Positions 12,255 through 23,960 of a stretch of DNA of 64,000 nt are shown in pieces. Location of the stretch: contig JAIWZP010000016.1 in NCBI GenBank assembly GCA_025201375.1, positions 434,001 through 498,000 on the forward strand, read 5' to 3'. The DNA comes from Gongronella butleri (Eukaryota; Mucoromycota; Mucoromycetes; Mucorales; Cunninghamellaceae). The translations under genes were made by a program, and so were the position numbers. Numbering within the stretch: the stretch's first letter is position 1; each line of letters begins with the position of its first letter. The notes beneath the pieces are model-generated. The model saw only the letters and a program-made list of their open reading frames with translations, did no database searches and was not told the DNA's origin.

Positions 12255-13020
12255 CTACCAAGATATTACAACGCGCCAGAACGCGTCGTAAAGTGAAATA
12301 GCGAGCCAGAAACACCCCGTGGCACGTGCCGCGCAGCTTCCACAAAGCACTGGGAACGTGCCACACGCAATTCTAAATATTATCTGTAGCGAGCTCCCAA
12401 ACCAAAATTGAAAAATCAAGTCTCCAGAATCGGTCCAAACTTGCACACCAGGAGGGCCTCATGGAGAAACCACAAGTAATGCCAAAAAAAATGGGGTGCA
12501 CCAGCTGGTTCACGAGCAATGGGCATTATTGGATTTATTTTCAATCGTGATTTGCACAAAATAACACGTCCAGAGAGCCGCGCCGACGCGTCCATCAGCA
12601 AGAGACACGTTAGGTGCATGACTTCTATTGAAACAGGCACGTGTAACTCGACGCTTGACGCGGTTTATCACGCGTCGAAAAATATATATGACTTTGGAAT
12701 CGTGTTAAAAGTGCCAAAAAATCGCTTTTTTCTGTGATCACGGATGTCCACCTATGCTTCAATTCATGCTCTTTCTGATCGTGTTGTTTCTCGGAGATAT
12801 AGGCACTTTTCGTTGAGATGACCTTGAGCTGAAAATTTGACCAAAAAAACGATTTGCGCCAAAACTAGCCAATAAACCCCTGATTTTTATTGTCTCTATG
12901 TCGGTTCTGAGATGAGACTTTTCATGTAGTTGAATGGCGTGGCAATCTGGGGGCCTAAATTCCACCCTTTTCAGATCCACGACTGTACCCCTAGGAAAAT
13001 CCATCGTTTTTGAAATTCGT
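12255..13020 (-). repeat. Dispersed repeat family R, copy R1 (inverted)
   Basis: Read on the minus strand this copy aligns with segments at about 22990, 28230 and 39455. Shared landmarks are GATTTTCCAAGGGG-like, GCCACGCCATTCAA, AAGGTCATCTCAACGAAAAG, GACGCGTGATAAACCGCGTC and CTCTTGCTGATGGACGCG. R1 is uninterrupted across the point where copy R3 carries an LTR-like insertion, so it serves as the empty-site reference. No intact gene. Confidence 0.8.
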
Positions 13021-13529
13021 GATTGCGCAGGAACGGATGGGTGCAGCGCCTCCGGGTAGGGCTCAATCGAATCAGAAGGCTTGGATTAACTCGTTCAATG
13101 AGTCTGCTGCCTTTTAGGTCACCTGTTTGTTGACAGGCGACTAAAAACTTTAAAAAAAACGTTCCATCGCAGTTGGATCGACAGCCATCATATTGAATGC
13201 GTCATTTTTTCCAGCGCAAGACGCGACGAGCAAAGGATAACCCCCTCACAAGTGCAATTTGATGCGGGTCTGCTCTGGTTTTTACTGACAAATCGATTAA
13301 AAAGTTGTCAAAGCGCGTCATTTTCGATTTTATACTTGGTATGATGATATGCTGTCCTCTCAGATGACCACCTGGTCATTTCACCTCGGGAAACGCGTCT
13401 TTTTGGTTTATAAATGGTGCGAGAATGACAGCTTTTTAATCTGCTTTTTATTGAGAAGACATTAAATCGCGCAATAGTGTACAACAAGGTGGGGCAAGTA
13501 AAAGGAGAAACTGGCTTCTGCATGGCCAT
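13021..13529. other. Intergenic, 3' of the MFS gene
   Basis: AT-rich sequence between repeat R1 and the stop codon of the MFS transporter. No gene or clear repeat seen. Confidence 0.4.
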
Positions 13530-15225
13530 TTAATAGTAGTACGTGAACGTGGGCTTGCTGCCGTCGACGGCGGGGCCCTTTTCGTCCACGTCCTTTTGCT
13601 CCATGCGCTTATTTGCGCGGTACAGCATGTATCCCGTGAATGCGCTAGTCACACAGCCTAGCACCGCGCAAGCAAGGTTAAATGTGTTGCCAAAGTCTAT
13701 AAAAAGCATAAAAAATGGTGAGCTCCGTACACAAAATGTTAATTGTAATGCAAAAAATGGCACATTTGGCAAAGTCGCGCCTTTAACGCATTATCGCCGT
13801 CCAATTTCCTCTTTTTTCTCTTTACAGTGGTGCGGTCCACGGACACTTGGGTAGAGAAAGGATGCGGCGACAGAGCCCATGTTGCCAATCATGACGACGG
13901 CGGCGACGGCGACGGCGCGGACATTGGTGTCTTGGAAATTGACGGTGGACCAGCCAATGACGCTTGGCGACAAGAGGCCCATACCGATGGGGATGATGAA
14001 CATGGATCCATAGAGTGCCCAGGTGTCGTGCAGCACCAGCAGCAGCATGTACCCCACGGCCATGATGCCAAATCCGATGCAAATGATGGGCGACCGAAGA
14101 TTGAACCGGTTGGCAAGGTACCCGCCCGTCAAGATGAAAATGGCAGACACAATGGATGGTGGCGCCGTCAGCAGTTGCGATGTCAACACCGGGTAACCAA
14201 AGCCTGGGGCAATTTTAGAGAAAAACAGGGTAAAAATGAGCAAAAACACAGAAAAAAAAAAAAGGTGGGATCCATTTGGCTTTCTTACCGACAATGATGG
14301 TGGGCGAAAAGATGCTAAAACTGGTGATGTTGACGGCAGTGAACATGTAAACGGCTGAAAAGAGCCACAATTTCCAGTCTGTAAAGGTGGTGACAAATGT
14401 CTTGAAATTGATATTTTTGGATTCGTCATGGGAGACGCCTTCGTGCATGCGAACGTATTGCAGTGCCTTTTGCTCGGCCGTCAGCCAGCGCACCTGCTGG
14501 ATGTCGTCAAAAAGGCAGCAATACGACACGAGACTGAGTGCGACGGTGGGCGTGGCCTCCAGGATCAGCAGGTATTGCCAGCCGTGCAGACCGCGCTTGC
14601 CCTCGAGGAACGAACTCGCATACGCAATGGGCCCAGACACAATGCCAGAAAGCGATGCCATTGCAATCAGGCACGCAACACGCATTGAAATCTCGGATGG
14701 CTTGTAAACCAGCGACAATTGGTACAAGATGGCAGGCACGTAGCCGCTTTGCGCGAGCCTTTTTTTTTTTTTTTAAAAAAAAAAATGTGTCAGAGCCCAT
14801 TTCATTAACCAAGCCCGGTGAGCGCGCTTTTTTTTTTTTGTCTTACCCAAGGACTAGGCGGCAAATAAAAAGACCTGTAAAGTTGGTGACAAACGCCATG
14901 ACGAGTGTGGCGGCGCCCCACAAGAGCATGATGGACGACAGCCAGATGGATGGACGCGTGCGCTTCAGAATGACATTGGACGGCACCTCAAAAAGAATCT
15001 GTTTTGTGCTTGAAAATGAGTAAAATCCGGAAAATCAGCGTGCATTCTCGCTTACATAGGTAATGTAAAAGGCAGAGATGGCTGTGCTCAGCTCCGTGGC
15101 CGTCAGCTGGATGAAAAAGAAAAAAAAATGAGAAAACGAAGCGTCCATCTCCCCAAATTCCCTTGGTTTTACATTCAGATCGCTTTGAATGCCGGCCAGT
15201 CTATATTTAGAATGCAAATTCATGC

Positions 15226-15258
<33 letters not shown>

Positions 15259-15619
15259 TCGTGAGCGCGTTGTGGTACCTGAATGTCAAAATGGAAAAAA
15301 AGGCAAATGGATTTTTTTTTTTAACTTACGCGGCGTTGCCAATGTTGGCGCGATCAAGAAAGTCTGTAAAGTAAAAGAGACAGAACCAAGGCATCATGCG
15401 CAAGTCGAGGGCGCGGACGATTTTCTTTTCTTCCTTTTCGCGGTCAATCATGTTGGCGACGAGCTCCTTGGACGCGACCATGGTGGCATCTGTCGACATG
15501 GACGAGCATTGTGACAATGTCGACGTGCCTCTCTTTTCATTATCCTTTAGCGACTCATCCTTGAGGCTGTCGTCCTTGAGGCTGTCGTATGGATGCAGCT
15601 CACCTTGGCGTTGGGACAT
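13530..15619 (-). CDS. MFS transporter, anion:cation symporter (allantoate permease) family
   Basis: Plasma-membrane carrier of the major facilitator superfamily, resembling fungal Dal5/TNA1-type transporters of organic anions and vitamins; the substrate cannot be assigned. Exons 15330-15619, 15173-15200, 15056-15106, 14847-14998, 14289-14746, 13826-14203 and 13530-13696 give 507 residues. After a Ser/Asp/Lys-rich cytosolic N-terminus with DSLKDD/DSLKDE repeats comes RALDLRMMPWF and FLDRANIGNA, the usual family opening, then about twelve hydrophobic segments including FEVPSN and a cytosolic loop before TDWKLWLF. The second exon is only 28 nt. An in-frame ATG at 15664 would add 15 hydrophobic residues; the shorter start fits the family better. 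The tail ends Tyr-Tyr-Tyr. Confidence 0.88.
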
Positions 15620-16240
15620 GAGGAATGCGCGAAGATAATGCAAAAGGGGAAAAAGCGTGGCCAAAAAATAAAAACAGAAAAAAAAAACGAGAGACGAATG
15701 GGTTCAACTACAATGCAACGGCCTTGCTCTCTTTTTTTTTTTTCTTTTAGATAACGCCAAGAGACCAAGGGAATAAAAAAAGGGATTGAAACAGATAAAA
15801 ACGAGAGTGGAAACGTGGGCTTTATATCAGGGAGAGACAAGTGGGGAGGGAACGCGCGTTGGATTTTGCCTGGGCCGGCCTGGTTTTGTTTGAAAAATGA
15901 AGCCGCGTTTGCTGTCTCTTTATGGGGAGGGCATCCTCAGGGGCAGGCTGGCGGGGGAAACGTGAGCCGTGACAGGCCCAAAGGTCAGATTTATCCAAAA
16001 TCAGCAGTTTTTTTTCGGATTTCCTGGATCACATCAATATGGTGTGGGCTCACGCCGCCCTCCCTTTTTTTTTTTTTTTTTTGGCCCTTCTCCTTTTTTT
16101 CTCGCCTCCTATCTTGTCATGCAAGCGAAATGCCAAGGTAAAGGCACGGCTCGGAAACAAGTTTTTCCTTTTAGCCATTGAAGCCGTCATTCATGCCAAG
16201 AGAAAAAAAAAAAGGGTTGCATGTTCCCTTTTTTATATTT
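15620..16240. other. Intergenic, MFS promoter side
   Basis: Contains TATAAA on the minus strand at 15821-15826, about 200 nt upstream of the MFS start codon. Nothing else supportable. Confidence 0.4.
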
Positions 16241-18989
16241 TTAATGAAATGCGGTGCCAAAGCGTACAGACCACTGGCCGGCGTCTAGACCGCGTGCCTC
16301 CTGGATGGCTCGCACCCATTTTTCCATTTTTCCGAGCTTGGCTCTTGCTGTGTGGCGTGTGCTTGGTCCTTGTACGTCGGTCATCTTATCGTCGTCGCCA
16401 TTGTCGTCGTCATCCACGCTGCTTGTGGTGCTTGCGGTGCTTGTTGTGCCTGTGGTGCTGCCATTGGACAAGGATGACGCGTAACTAAAGGTCAATGGCT
16501 GATTTTGCTGTGTGTTTGACGTGTCCATTTGCATGCCCATCATGGGTGGTCTGAGCGACGGTGCGACGAGTGCGTGGATGGATGCGGCGTCCATATGGTG
16601 AGCGACGAGGGAACGGATGGATTGGGCGTGATTTGGCATGGTTGCGGTGGATGTGGTGGCTGGCATGGACGCGCGGCGCAGCAGAGTGGGCGATGCAGGA
16701 TCGTGCCACCAATCTGGGCGCTGGACGTGCGTTTCCAGCACACTTTCCATGGCATTGCACCATTGCTGCTTGTCATGCGACGATGCAGCCTCAAAATGAT
16801 AGTTGCTGATATGCTTTGTGGCCATGGAGCAGATGAATTGCTGCGGATGTTCCTCAAATGTGTCTGCCATGGCGCGCGACACGGATCGGTCCACAAACGT
16901 AAGCTGTCCGGGCTCCTGTGCTAATTTAAATAGACTGTGCGCATTCGGCCCGTAGAAATATGCACGTTTCATGTCGCCGGCCATTGGCCTCGTCTTGGTG
17001 CGAACCTTGGGGACAGAAGAAAAAAAGGTGCATTTAAGGAGGTGCTCCTTGTTTTGCCACTCCGCGGCGAATTGGCCGAATTGGCCTTTATTTTTTTTAC
17101 GCCTCCTTGCAATTTTTTTTTTTTTTTTTTTTTTTTTTTACCTTTGTGCATAAAATCACGTCGTTGAATAAAAAGACGTATACTTGTTTTTTCTGTGGGG
17201 ACCACGAAAATGTGTGGCTGCGGCGCACATTGACATTTGGGAAAGGTGTGTACGAGTATTGTTGTGTGCCCAGCGCATCGGTTGTGACGGATCGCACCAT
17301 GGGCGCCTGTGTCTGGGGCACGAGTGTCAAGAAGCCCTCATGCACCAATTTGCGCCCGGGCGTGCTTAAGCTCATCTATGAGAAATCATCAAAAAAAAAA
17401 AGAAAATCAGGGGTTTCTGTGTGTTGATGCATCTTTTTAAAGAAACGTTTTGCCTGTTCTCTCTCTCAATTTGCGCACTTCCCCCCCTCTCTTCCCTTTT
17501 TCGCACCTTGAGCCCTTTGATGCGGCCGGCCAGGTCCTCCAGCTTGCGCCGGTCCTCATGATCCTTTTTATCCTTTTCAATCTGCCTAATGGCTAATTCC
17601 AATTCATGCAGCGTGCGCAAATGGGCGAGTCGCCGCGGGTCACGTGTGGGCAGCGAATCCGACAGCCCCTGGAAAAAAAAGGATTGAGTGTTCCTTTTTC
17701 TATTTTTTTTGTGTCTTTTTCTGTGTGTTAAGCATGGGTCTGACTGCTGTACCTTGAAGAACAGTGGGTATTTCATTAGTCGCTGGACTGGCTTCAAGAG
17801 GAATGACTGCAGTGTCAAGTTGCGGCATTCGGGCCACGTGCATCGCGTCTACAAACGCGAAAAAAAGCGAGTCAGAGCCTGCTTTTTTTAAAAACACAAA
17901 AAGAAAAAGGCACCTTTAGGTAGGAGCCTAGCAAGTCAAATTTTGCAGACATGGCGTGGACGACGACGTCATTGGCCTGTTCAAAGTTGACAAAGTAGGC
18001 AGAATAATAATTGAGGAAGCGCGGTACCTACGTGTAAAAAAGCGTAAAATGCATCAATTGGCGCTCTTTGCCTTCTTTTCGCCCTCTCCTCCCACTTTAC
18101 ATAAGTCAAAAAGATGTCGGCAATCGTGCACACGGTAGGGTGTTCCATCTGTTGTCGTTGCCTTAGATCCTTTTGTAGCAAAAAAAAAAAAAAAAAAAAA
18201 AGTGAGATTTGAGCGTCTTCCACCATTTTTCCGCGTTTTTACCTGCAGCAGCCCGAGGTGCAGACCGATGATTTGTGAAAGATTGTCAAAGATGAGGCGC
18301 AGCGGTGTGGGCAGTGGTTCCCAAGCCAAGGCGTCCTTGCCAAAGATCTGCAGCGGCATGAAAAAAAAGAAAAGAAAAAAAACGGAAAAAAGAGACATGA
18401 GGGGTTGTGATCGCGCTACTGCACCCCGTTTTTTTTTTTTTTTTTTTACCTTGTAAGCGAGGGTGAGGTCGTCGACGTAGGATTTTTCGGTGAGCATGAC
18501 CTCGTAGAGAAGCTCTTGGAACTGCAATTGCGCGCCATTGAGGCAGATGAGGTCATTGTATATAGGATCGACGCTTTCCTTCCATGAGCGTGGCCATTCC
18601 TGGCGCAATTGATACGTGTCGATGAATTGGTCGTATGCCTGGCGAAATGCCTGGTACGAAGCCAGCGGGTCCTGGTCGAGCACCATGGGCGGCTTGGCCG
18701 CGGGTATTTGTGCTTGTGCGGGCGCCGCCGACGATGACATGGCGGCATTGCCGTGTAATGCTTCTTGCTGCTGCTGCTGTTCATGATGCTCGGAGTCAGA
18801 GGCAGCTTGCGCAATGTGCTGATGCTGTTGTGCGGGCGTGAACACGGCCATGCGCCGCTGCAAGAAATCACTCGTGCGCTTGACAATTTTGCCCGTGACC
18901 GGCTTGAGCGATTTGCCGACCTTTCCGTGCGAGGCCTGCAACAACTGAGGATTCACCTGGTTGGATTTCAACTTGAAGAGCTTGCCCAT
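16241..18989 (-). CDS. Rho guanine nucleotide exchange factor (DH-PH protein)
   Basis: Activates Rho-family GTPases through a DBL-homology domain followed by a pleckstrin-homology domain. Exons 18450-18989, 18243-18347, 18101-18169, 17914-18027, 17753-17848, 17507-17668, 17142-17375 and 16241-17005; 694 residues. After a Gln-rich N-terminus, the DH domain runs from about residue 155 (ELLYEVMLTEKSYVDDL) through TVCTIADIFLTY to the CR3 helix LLKPVQRLMKYPLFFK. The PH region follows from LVHEGFLTLV and includes VYVFLFNDVILCTK and a late helix with HDKQQWCNAMESV. The C-terminal 150 residues are Ser/Thr-rich and low complexity. The overall form resembles FGD-type GEFs, but no FYVE domain is seen. 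The introns at 17006-17141 and 18348-18449 begin GT plus a long A run and carry T runs near the acceptor. Confidence 0.88.
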
Positions 18990-19757
18990 GCTGTGTGAAA
19001 ATCAAAAGTATAAAATAAAATAAAAAAAGGGTAAAAAACGAAGAAAAAATAAAAGTGTGGATGAGCGGGATAAAAAGGTCGTCTCGCGTCCCTTTTTCCC
19101 CCTTTTTTTTTTTGGATTTAAATCGGTCATAAATCTGACGGAAATAATCTTTTACCTTGTCCCTTTGTCCTTGATCGGGATATTTTTTCGCTTTTGATCA
19201 TACATTGCCGCGTCATGCACGTCTATACACCACCAATGCCATAAAAAAAAAAGGGACTCGCTCCCTTTACTGCTTGCGTTCTTTCTTTTTTTTTTTTTTT
19301 TTTTTTTTTTTACACTGGGGGGACGTGGCAACCCAGAGACCAAGTAAAAAAAATAAAAAAAGCTTAAAAAGAAGGGGAAAGGGAAAAAAAAAAAAAAGGG
19401 AACAAGCCTGTTTTGGCCCCCTTTTTTGCATTTGCATTTGCATTGTCCAAAACGCGCGCTTTTATTTTTGTACGCCATTTTGAGCCGAGCGCCCATCACA
19501 ACAAGCTACCAAATCAGGCACCTCGTGACACCCTACGCGTGTGCGTGGCCAAATATATGAAAAAAAGAAAAAGATGTGCTTCTATGTACATTTGTGATTT
19601 AATTAAAAGAGGTATCGTGTGAAAAAAATGCTACAATGTGTTGGAGTATGTGTGCAGGGGGTGGGGGCGTAGTGAGGGAGTAACGGAGGGGCAGGCGCAT
19701 GATGCTTATGACAAAAGGGTCAAATGGGCCAAAAAAGGGGCGGGTGATACTGTACAT
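18990..19757. other. Intergenic between RhoGEF and PPR genes
   Basis: Holds several homopolymer runs (T about 26 nt at 19286-19311) and no supportable gene. Confidence 0.4.
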
Positions 19758-21539
19758 TTATGCTTGATCGAGCTGGTGCATCCATTGTGTCAGTGCATGC
19801 GCGGCATGCTTATCCTTCGCCAAGGTGAATGCCTTGATGAAGAGCTTGCATGTGGATGCATCGGTGCCTGCAAGACGAAACAAATCGACAAACCCTTGAT
19901 GGCGCGCGATCGAGGATGGCGCCAAAGTGCTCGCAGCGTGCGATTTGATCCATTCATGTCGTGGACGGCCCGTTGACGACTCAAAAATGTCCCAGATGGC
20001 GGTGCTGGTGAGTGGATAGGGGCGTTGTGCACGCAAATGCTTGACATTGTGCCATTGGCGCTTGTTACGGAACATTTGCTCGAGAGCGAGGTCGTGTGCG
20101 TCCAGATGCAAGAAGCCACGAACCAAAATGTTGAACGAGACCAGATTCAGGTGGCGCGTCAGGTCCAATTGCTGCAATTGCTCCAAAAAGGTCTCGACGC
20201 GTTCCCAATTCTTTTGGTTGACCCAGCCTTGTAGAATCAGATTGACCGTGTGCCTGTCAGGGGCAAGTGCACGGGATGGCATGGGTGTGGGCAGCACCAT
20301 CGTGTTTGAATCATGGCCATTGTCGTGGGCGAGCATCGAGTCAAAGACGTGATTGGCAGCATCTGGCTTTTCCGCATGGACGAGTGCTTTGATGATCTGG
20401 TTGTAGGTGATGATGTTCGGCTGGTGGCCTGCGCGGATAAGGCGGCGATAGGTGCGCTGGACGCGTGCCAGATTGGGCGTTGGCAGCTCGCTGGCATAGA
20501 CATCGAGCAATAAATTATACGCGGCGAGCGATGCGGGCTTGAATGGTTTGGCATTGGGTGCGGAGCTGCATGTACCACGATAAAGGCGTTCGTGCCACAC
20601 ACGTTCGGCCAGTGCGATATCATTGTGCGCCTGCGCAATCTGGATCATTGTCAAGTATAAAATTGAAGACGCCGCTCGATCCGTTTTACGCAGATTCGAC
20701 CGTGCCGCGTCGCGCTTGATCCCAATGTCGCCGCGGACCCACCGATATAGTCGTCGCGCATCGTCGAGGCGCACGTCCACGCAAGAACAAGAGGCGTCGC
20801 GCTGGCCCAAATACCGCATCACGTGTAAAATGGTCAAAAGGCCCAATTGCACATCCAAAATACGCTCGAGCGACTGAATTGCGCGTACAATGCGGCGTCC
20901 ACTGACGCCCTGGCGACGATGTGGCCGATTCAGGCCAATGAGCGTGTGAATGATGCGCGACGCGGTCTTGGACGTCATGTCGATCTGGCGATTCCGCAAT
21001 AAACGTTCACATTCGTCAAATTGGCCCTTTGCAAAGTGTGTGACGACGGCCGCCTTGACAATGCGCCTGTTATGATGCGCGACTTGCTGCCATGACGACG
21101 CGACAACCTGGTCGTACACGCTTTGTGCGGCATCGACGCGTCCCGCTGCCAAATGCGTCTCCATAAGCTGCGCGTACACGTCCAAATAAGGCGCGTGATC
21201 GTGAATTGGTAGGTGAGGGTTCAATTGGGGCAAATGCGCGAGCTGGGCCAGGGCCATCGCTTGATTGCCCTGGTCCAAATATTGCTGCGCGTGCACAAAG
21301 AACAGATCGACTTCTTCACACTTGCTGGCGACGTGCAGCTGGCTAGGCAGGGTTGAATAGGCGGCGCATGCAAGGCGCGGGTATCTTGTAGCAAGGTGAG
21401 GTGGTGCTGGTGTTAGTGGTGGCCGGCGTGGTACACGTGGAGGCCGTAATGGAGGCATGGCGGCCAAAACAAGTCGCCTTGTTGGTATCAAATGCCCCGT
21501 CGGCTGGAGCCGCCTCCATGACTGGGACCAAATGGACAT
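19758..21539 (-). CDS. Pentatricopeptide repeat protein, probably mitochondrial
   Basis: Single-exon gene of 593 residues. The first ~60 residues are Arg/Pro/Ala-rich with almost no acidic residues (MSIWSQSWRRLQPTG), like a mitochondrial presequence. The rest is alpha-helical repeats of about 35 residues. The clearest PPR units are around LARVQRTYRRLIRAG, then NIITYNQIIKALVHAEKPDA, then HTVNLILQGWVNQKNWERV, then LVSFNILVRGFLHLDAHDLA. Family knowledge: PPR proteins bind organelle RNA and act in its processing, stability or translation; the target cannot be read from sequence. It lacks introns, unlike most neighbours, which is common for PPR genes. The ATG at 21539 lies just before the presequence. 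Confidence 0.8.
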   Translation of the reverse strand: MSIWSQSWRRLQPTGHLIPTRRLVLAAMPPLRPPRVPRRPPLTPAPPHLATRYPRLACAAYSTLPSQLHVASKCEEVDLFFVHAQQYLDQGNQAMALAQLAHLPQLNPHLPIHDHAPYLDVYAQLMETHLAAGRVDAAQSVYDQVVASSWQQVAHHNRRIVKAAVVTHFAKGQFDECERLLRNRQIDMTSKTASRIIHTLIGLNRPHRRQGVSGRRIVRAIQSLERILDVQLGLLTILHVMRYLGQRDASCSCVDVRLDDARRLYRWVRGDIGIKRDAARSNLRKTDRAASSILYLTMIQIAQAHNDIALAERVWHERLYRGTCSSAPNAKPFKPASLAAYNLLLDVYASELPTPNLARVQRTYRRLIRAGHQPNIITYNQIIKALVHAEKPDAANHVFDSMLAHDNGHDSNTMVLPTPMPSRALAPDRHTVNLILQGWVNQKNWERVETFLEQLQQLDLTRHLNLVSFNILVRGFLHLDAHDLALEQMFRNKRQWHNVKHLRAQRPYPLTSTAIWDIFESSTGRPRHEWIKSHAASTLAPSSIARHQGFVDLFRLAGTDASTCKLFIKAFTLAKDKHAAHALTQWMHQLDQA

Positions 21540-21819
21540 TGTGTGTGGTCAATGGACGAGCAGCAGAAGGAGGGCGGTGGGGTGCGCTGGTCGCGTCGGG
21601 AGAAAAAAGGACGAGGGAGGGGGGAAAAGGGGAACAATGAAAGAATACAAGTGAAAAAGAAACAGGAAAAAAAAAAAAAGGGCCTGCCAATCGCAACCCA
21701 GACGTTACTTTTGGCTCTTTTGATCATGTGGCTTGGCCCGAATTTAATGCGCCCTTTCACCTCCCCCTTTTTATACTCCCCTTTTCGTATCCTTTTTCTT
21801 TCTTTTTTTTTTTTTTTTT

Positions 21820-22990
21820 TTATCGCGCTCGTCCCCAATTCAATGCCTGAAATTTCCACTGTCCAGCTAGGCATCATCGTGTCGATGATTTCCTTGGTCT
21901 TTGTTACCGGTCTGCTTTGGTGCTTTTGCTGTGGGACATGTGGTAAGCGTTGTTTTTTTTCTTGTTTTTTTCTTCATTTTCCCTCATTTTCCTCCCATTG
22001 CTCACACGCCCCTTTTTTTCATAGTGGGCCGAAGCTTGCTACGACACACACCACTGCATGCCTACACAAGGGACGCATCATCGCGACCACAGGGGCCAAT
22101 GGATATGGATGAAGAACATGCAGATGATCAACATTGGTTACTCATGTCATGGAGCGAGCTGGACGATCTCACGGTAAAGCCAAACGAGGCAAAAGCAACG
22201 AAGAAAAAGAAGAGAGAACAAAAAACAGAATGCTCATGATCCCATCACAGGAGGAACACCCATGACGAGCCTTTTTGGCTGCATGATTGAGCTCAATGCT
22301 GCTGCTGCCCCCGCATATTGCCCATCTCGATACCCCTTTCCTGCACGCTCACTGACTTGCTCCGGACCACGCCCTCGATGACGATCTATACCCTGAAAGG
22401 CTTGCCATGACCAGAAATTTTAAAAATAAATAAAACAACCCTTGAGCTTCACGTCTTCCTTTCATTTGAAGATACAGTTTAATTCAGTTCTAAGCGCCGT
22501 ACTGGAGGCACTCCAGAAGAGCTGTTGGAATTCTTGTATGATAGCGCTTGTGATCGCGATCAATCGAGGGTTTTTAAGGAAAAAAAGACAAAATCACAAT
22601 TTTCTCGCATTCCAAGCCTTGATGGTAAATCCGTTCTGGCCATTCGATGAATCTTTCAGTCTAGATTCGCTTTGTATAAAGGCCCGAAACGGCCGGTCGC
22701 GTTCCTACCAGGAAACAAAAGACGTCCAGAAATTGGCATCTTTGATCGTCTAAAACATGCATCTCCAAGCAGTACTGGCTCACCTAAAAGTGAAAAGGAT
22801 GCTTTGCTGCCTTGATCCTGAGAATATCATACCACGTAATCACATGGAGTGAGACGCACATAAAGGATCGAGAACGCGCGATTACCGCGATTTTAGTTGT
22901 ATTTTGGTCTTTTGTCCATCGTTTTAAAATTACTAGGAGCTCCGCTGCTTGTACCAACGATTCCACGCCTTGTCATTCGAATGGGTCCAC
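21820..22990 (+). repeat. Segmental duplication unit D, copy 1
   Basis: Segment including the small membrane-protein gene and about 700 bp downstream. It aligns with about 27010-28230 through shared landmarks: the 5' leader ATCGCGCTCGTCCCCAATTC, ACACCACTGCATGC, CCCGCATATTGCCCAT, GCCGTAC, GGTCGCGTTCCTACCA, ACCACGTAATCAC and GAGCTC.GCTGCTTGTACCAA. Both copies lead into repeat R. Confidence 0.75.
21843..22266 (+). CDS. Small single-pass membrane protein, unrecognised family (parent copy)
   Basis: Exons 21843-21942, 22025-22173 and 22252-22266 encode 87 residues; if the last intron is retained the product would be 104 residues ending at 22239. The N-terminus MPEISTVQLG is followed by one hydrophobic span (about residues 10-28) and a Cys cluster WCFCCGTC, a likely palmitoylation site. 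The hydrophilic tail is acidic near its end (MDMDEEHADD). The third-exon acceptor ATCACAG is kept in the duplicate at 27.4 kb, which supports the splicing. I do not recognise the family. Degenerate copies occur at 27049 and 32408, each lying head-to-head with a secreted cysteine-rich protein gene; this parent copy instead faces the PPR gene. Confidence 0.5.
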
Positions 22991-23960
22991 CCTTGGTGTG
23001 TTGCTATAGCTGGATGGCGCGCAAATGGCCATTTTCAAAATCACCGATTTTCCAAAGACTACAGTCGATGATTTGAAACCAAAATTTCGGTCCCCAGATC
23101 GCCACGCCATTCAATCACATGATAAACGCGCCCTGATAACGGACGGAAATCAAGTAATAACCAGCGGTCCATTGGCTGATTGCAGCGTAAAATGCATTTT
23201 AGGTTTTATTTTCGTCTCAAGGTCAGTTCAACGAAAAATACATGTATCTCTGCAAAGCTTACACCACCAGAAAGAGCATGGAATGCTGCGTATGTAGAGA
23301 TCGGTAAACTATGAAAAAACGATTTTATTGACATTTTCGACGCGGTTCAAAACTATAGGCAATTTTCGACGCGTGATAAACCGCGTCACGCATCGATTAA
23401 ACACGCGTCTGTTCTTTATGAAATCCATGCGTCTGGGGTGTCTCTTGCTAATGGACGCGTCGGCGCGGATCTATGGACGCGTTTACCCCGCACAATTCGC
23501 GGTTGAAATTTAAGCTAAAATCAGCCATTGTTCGCCAACCAGCAAAGGAACCCGACTCTTTTTTGTCTTTTTTTCTCCATGGCATCTATGAGGTGTGCAA
23601 ATTTGGTGGGATTCTCAGACCCATTTTCGAGTTTTGGTTTTAGAGCTCGCTCAGGCTGATCTTTTGAAAAGCATGTGGTGCGCGGCGCGCGCGGCTGATC
23701 GTCGCAAATTGAGCCTCACTTGAGGATTTCAACTCGTCCGTTCGCTTATAGACGCGTTTGGCTCCTTTCCAATACCTGGCTGGCTGTTTGATGCCGTGGT
23801 TGCCGATATCGGCTTGATTCGTGCTTGAAAATCAACTCTTTTTTTCAAATTTGTCATGGGCAGCAGACTTTGAGCTTTCAGTTTTTGAATGCTTTGTGTA
23901 CTGCTTGTCTGATGTCTGTGGGAATGACCGAGCGATGCAAGATTTTAAAACCCAAGATAG
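22990..23960 (+). repeat. Dispersed repeat family R, copy R2
   Basis: The longest uninterrupted copy. It begins around CTGGATGGCGCGCAAATGG and carries the hairpin core GACGCGTGATAAACCGCGTC followed by CACGC. It continues through GATGCCGTGGTTGCCG, matching R4. A segment of about 85 codons after GATTTTCC is open in the same frame in R1, R2 and R4, which may be a coding relic. Confidence 0.8.

Noticed and set aside
13827..14297. 156-codon plus-strand frame within the MFS locus
   Set aside because: Antisense of an MFS exon; Asp/His/Gly-rich with no domain.
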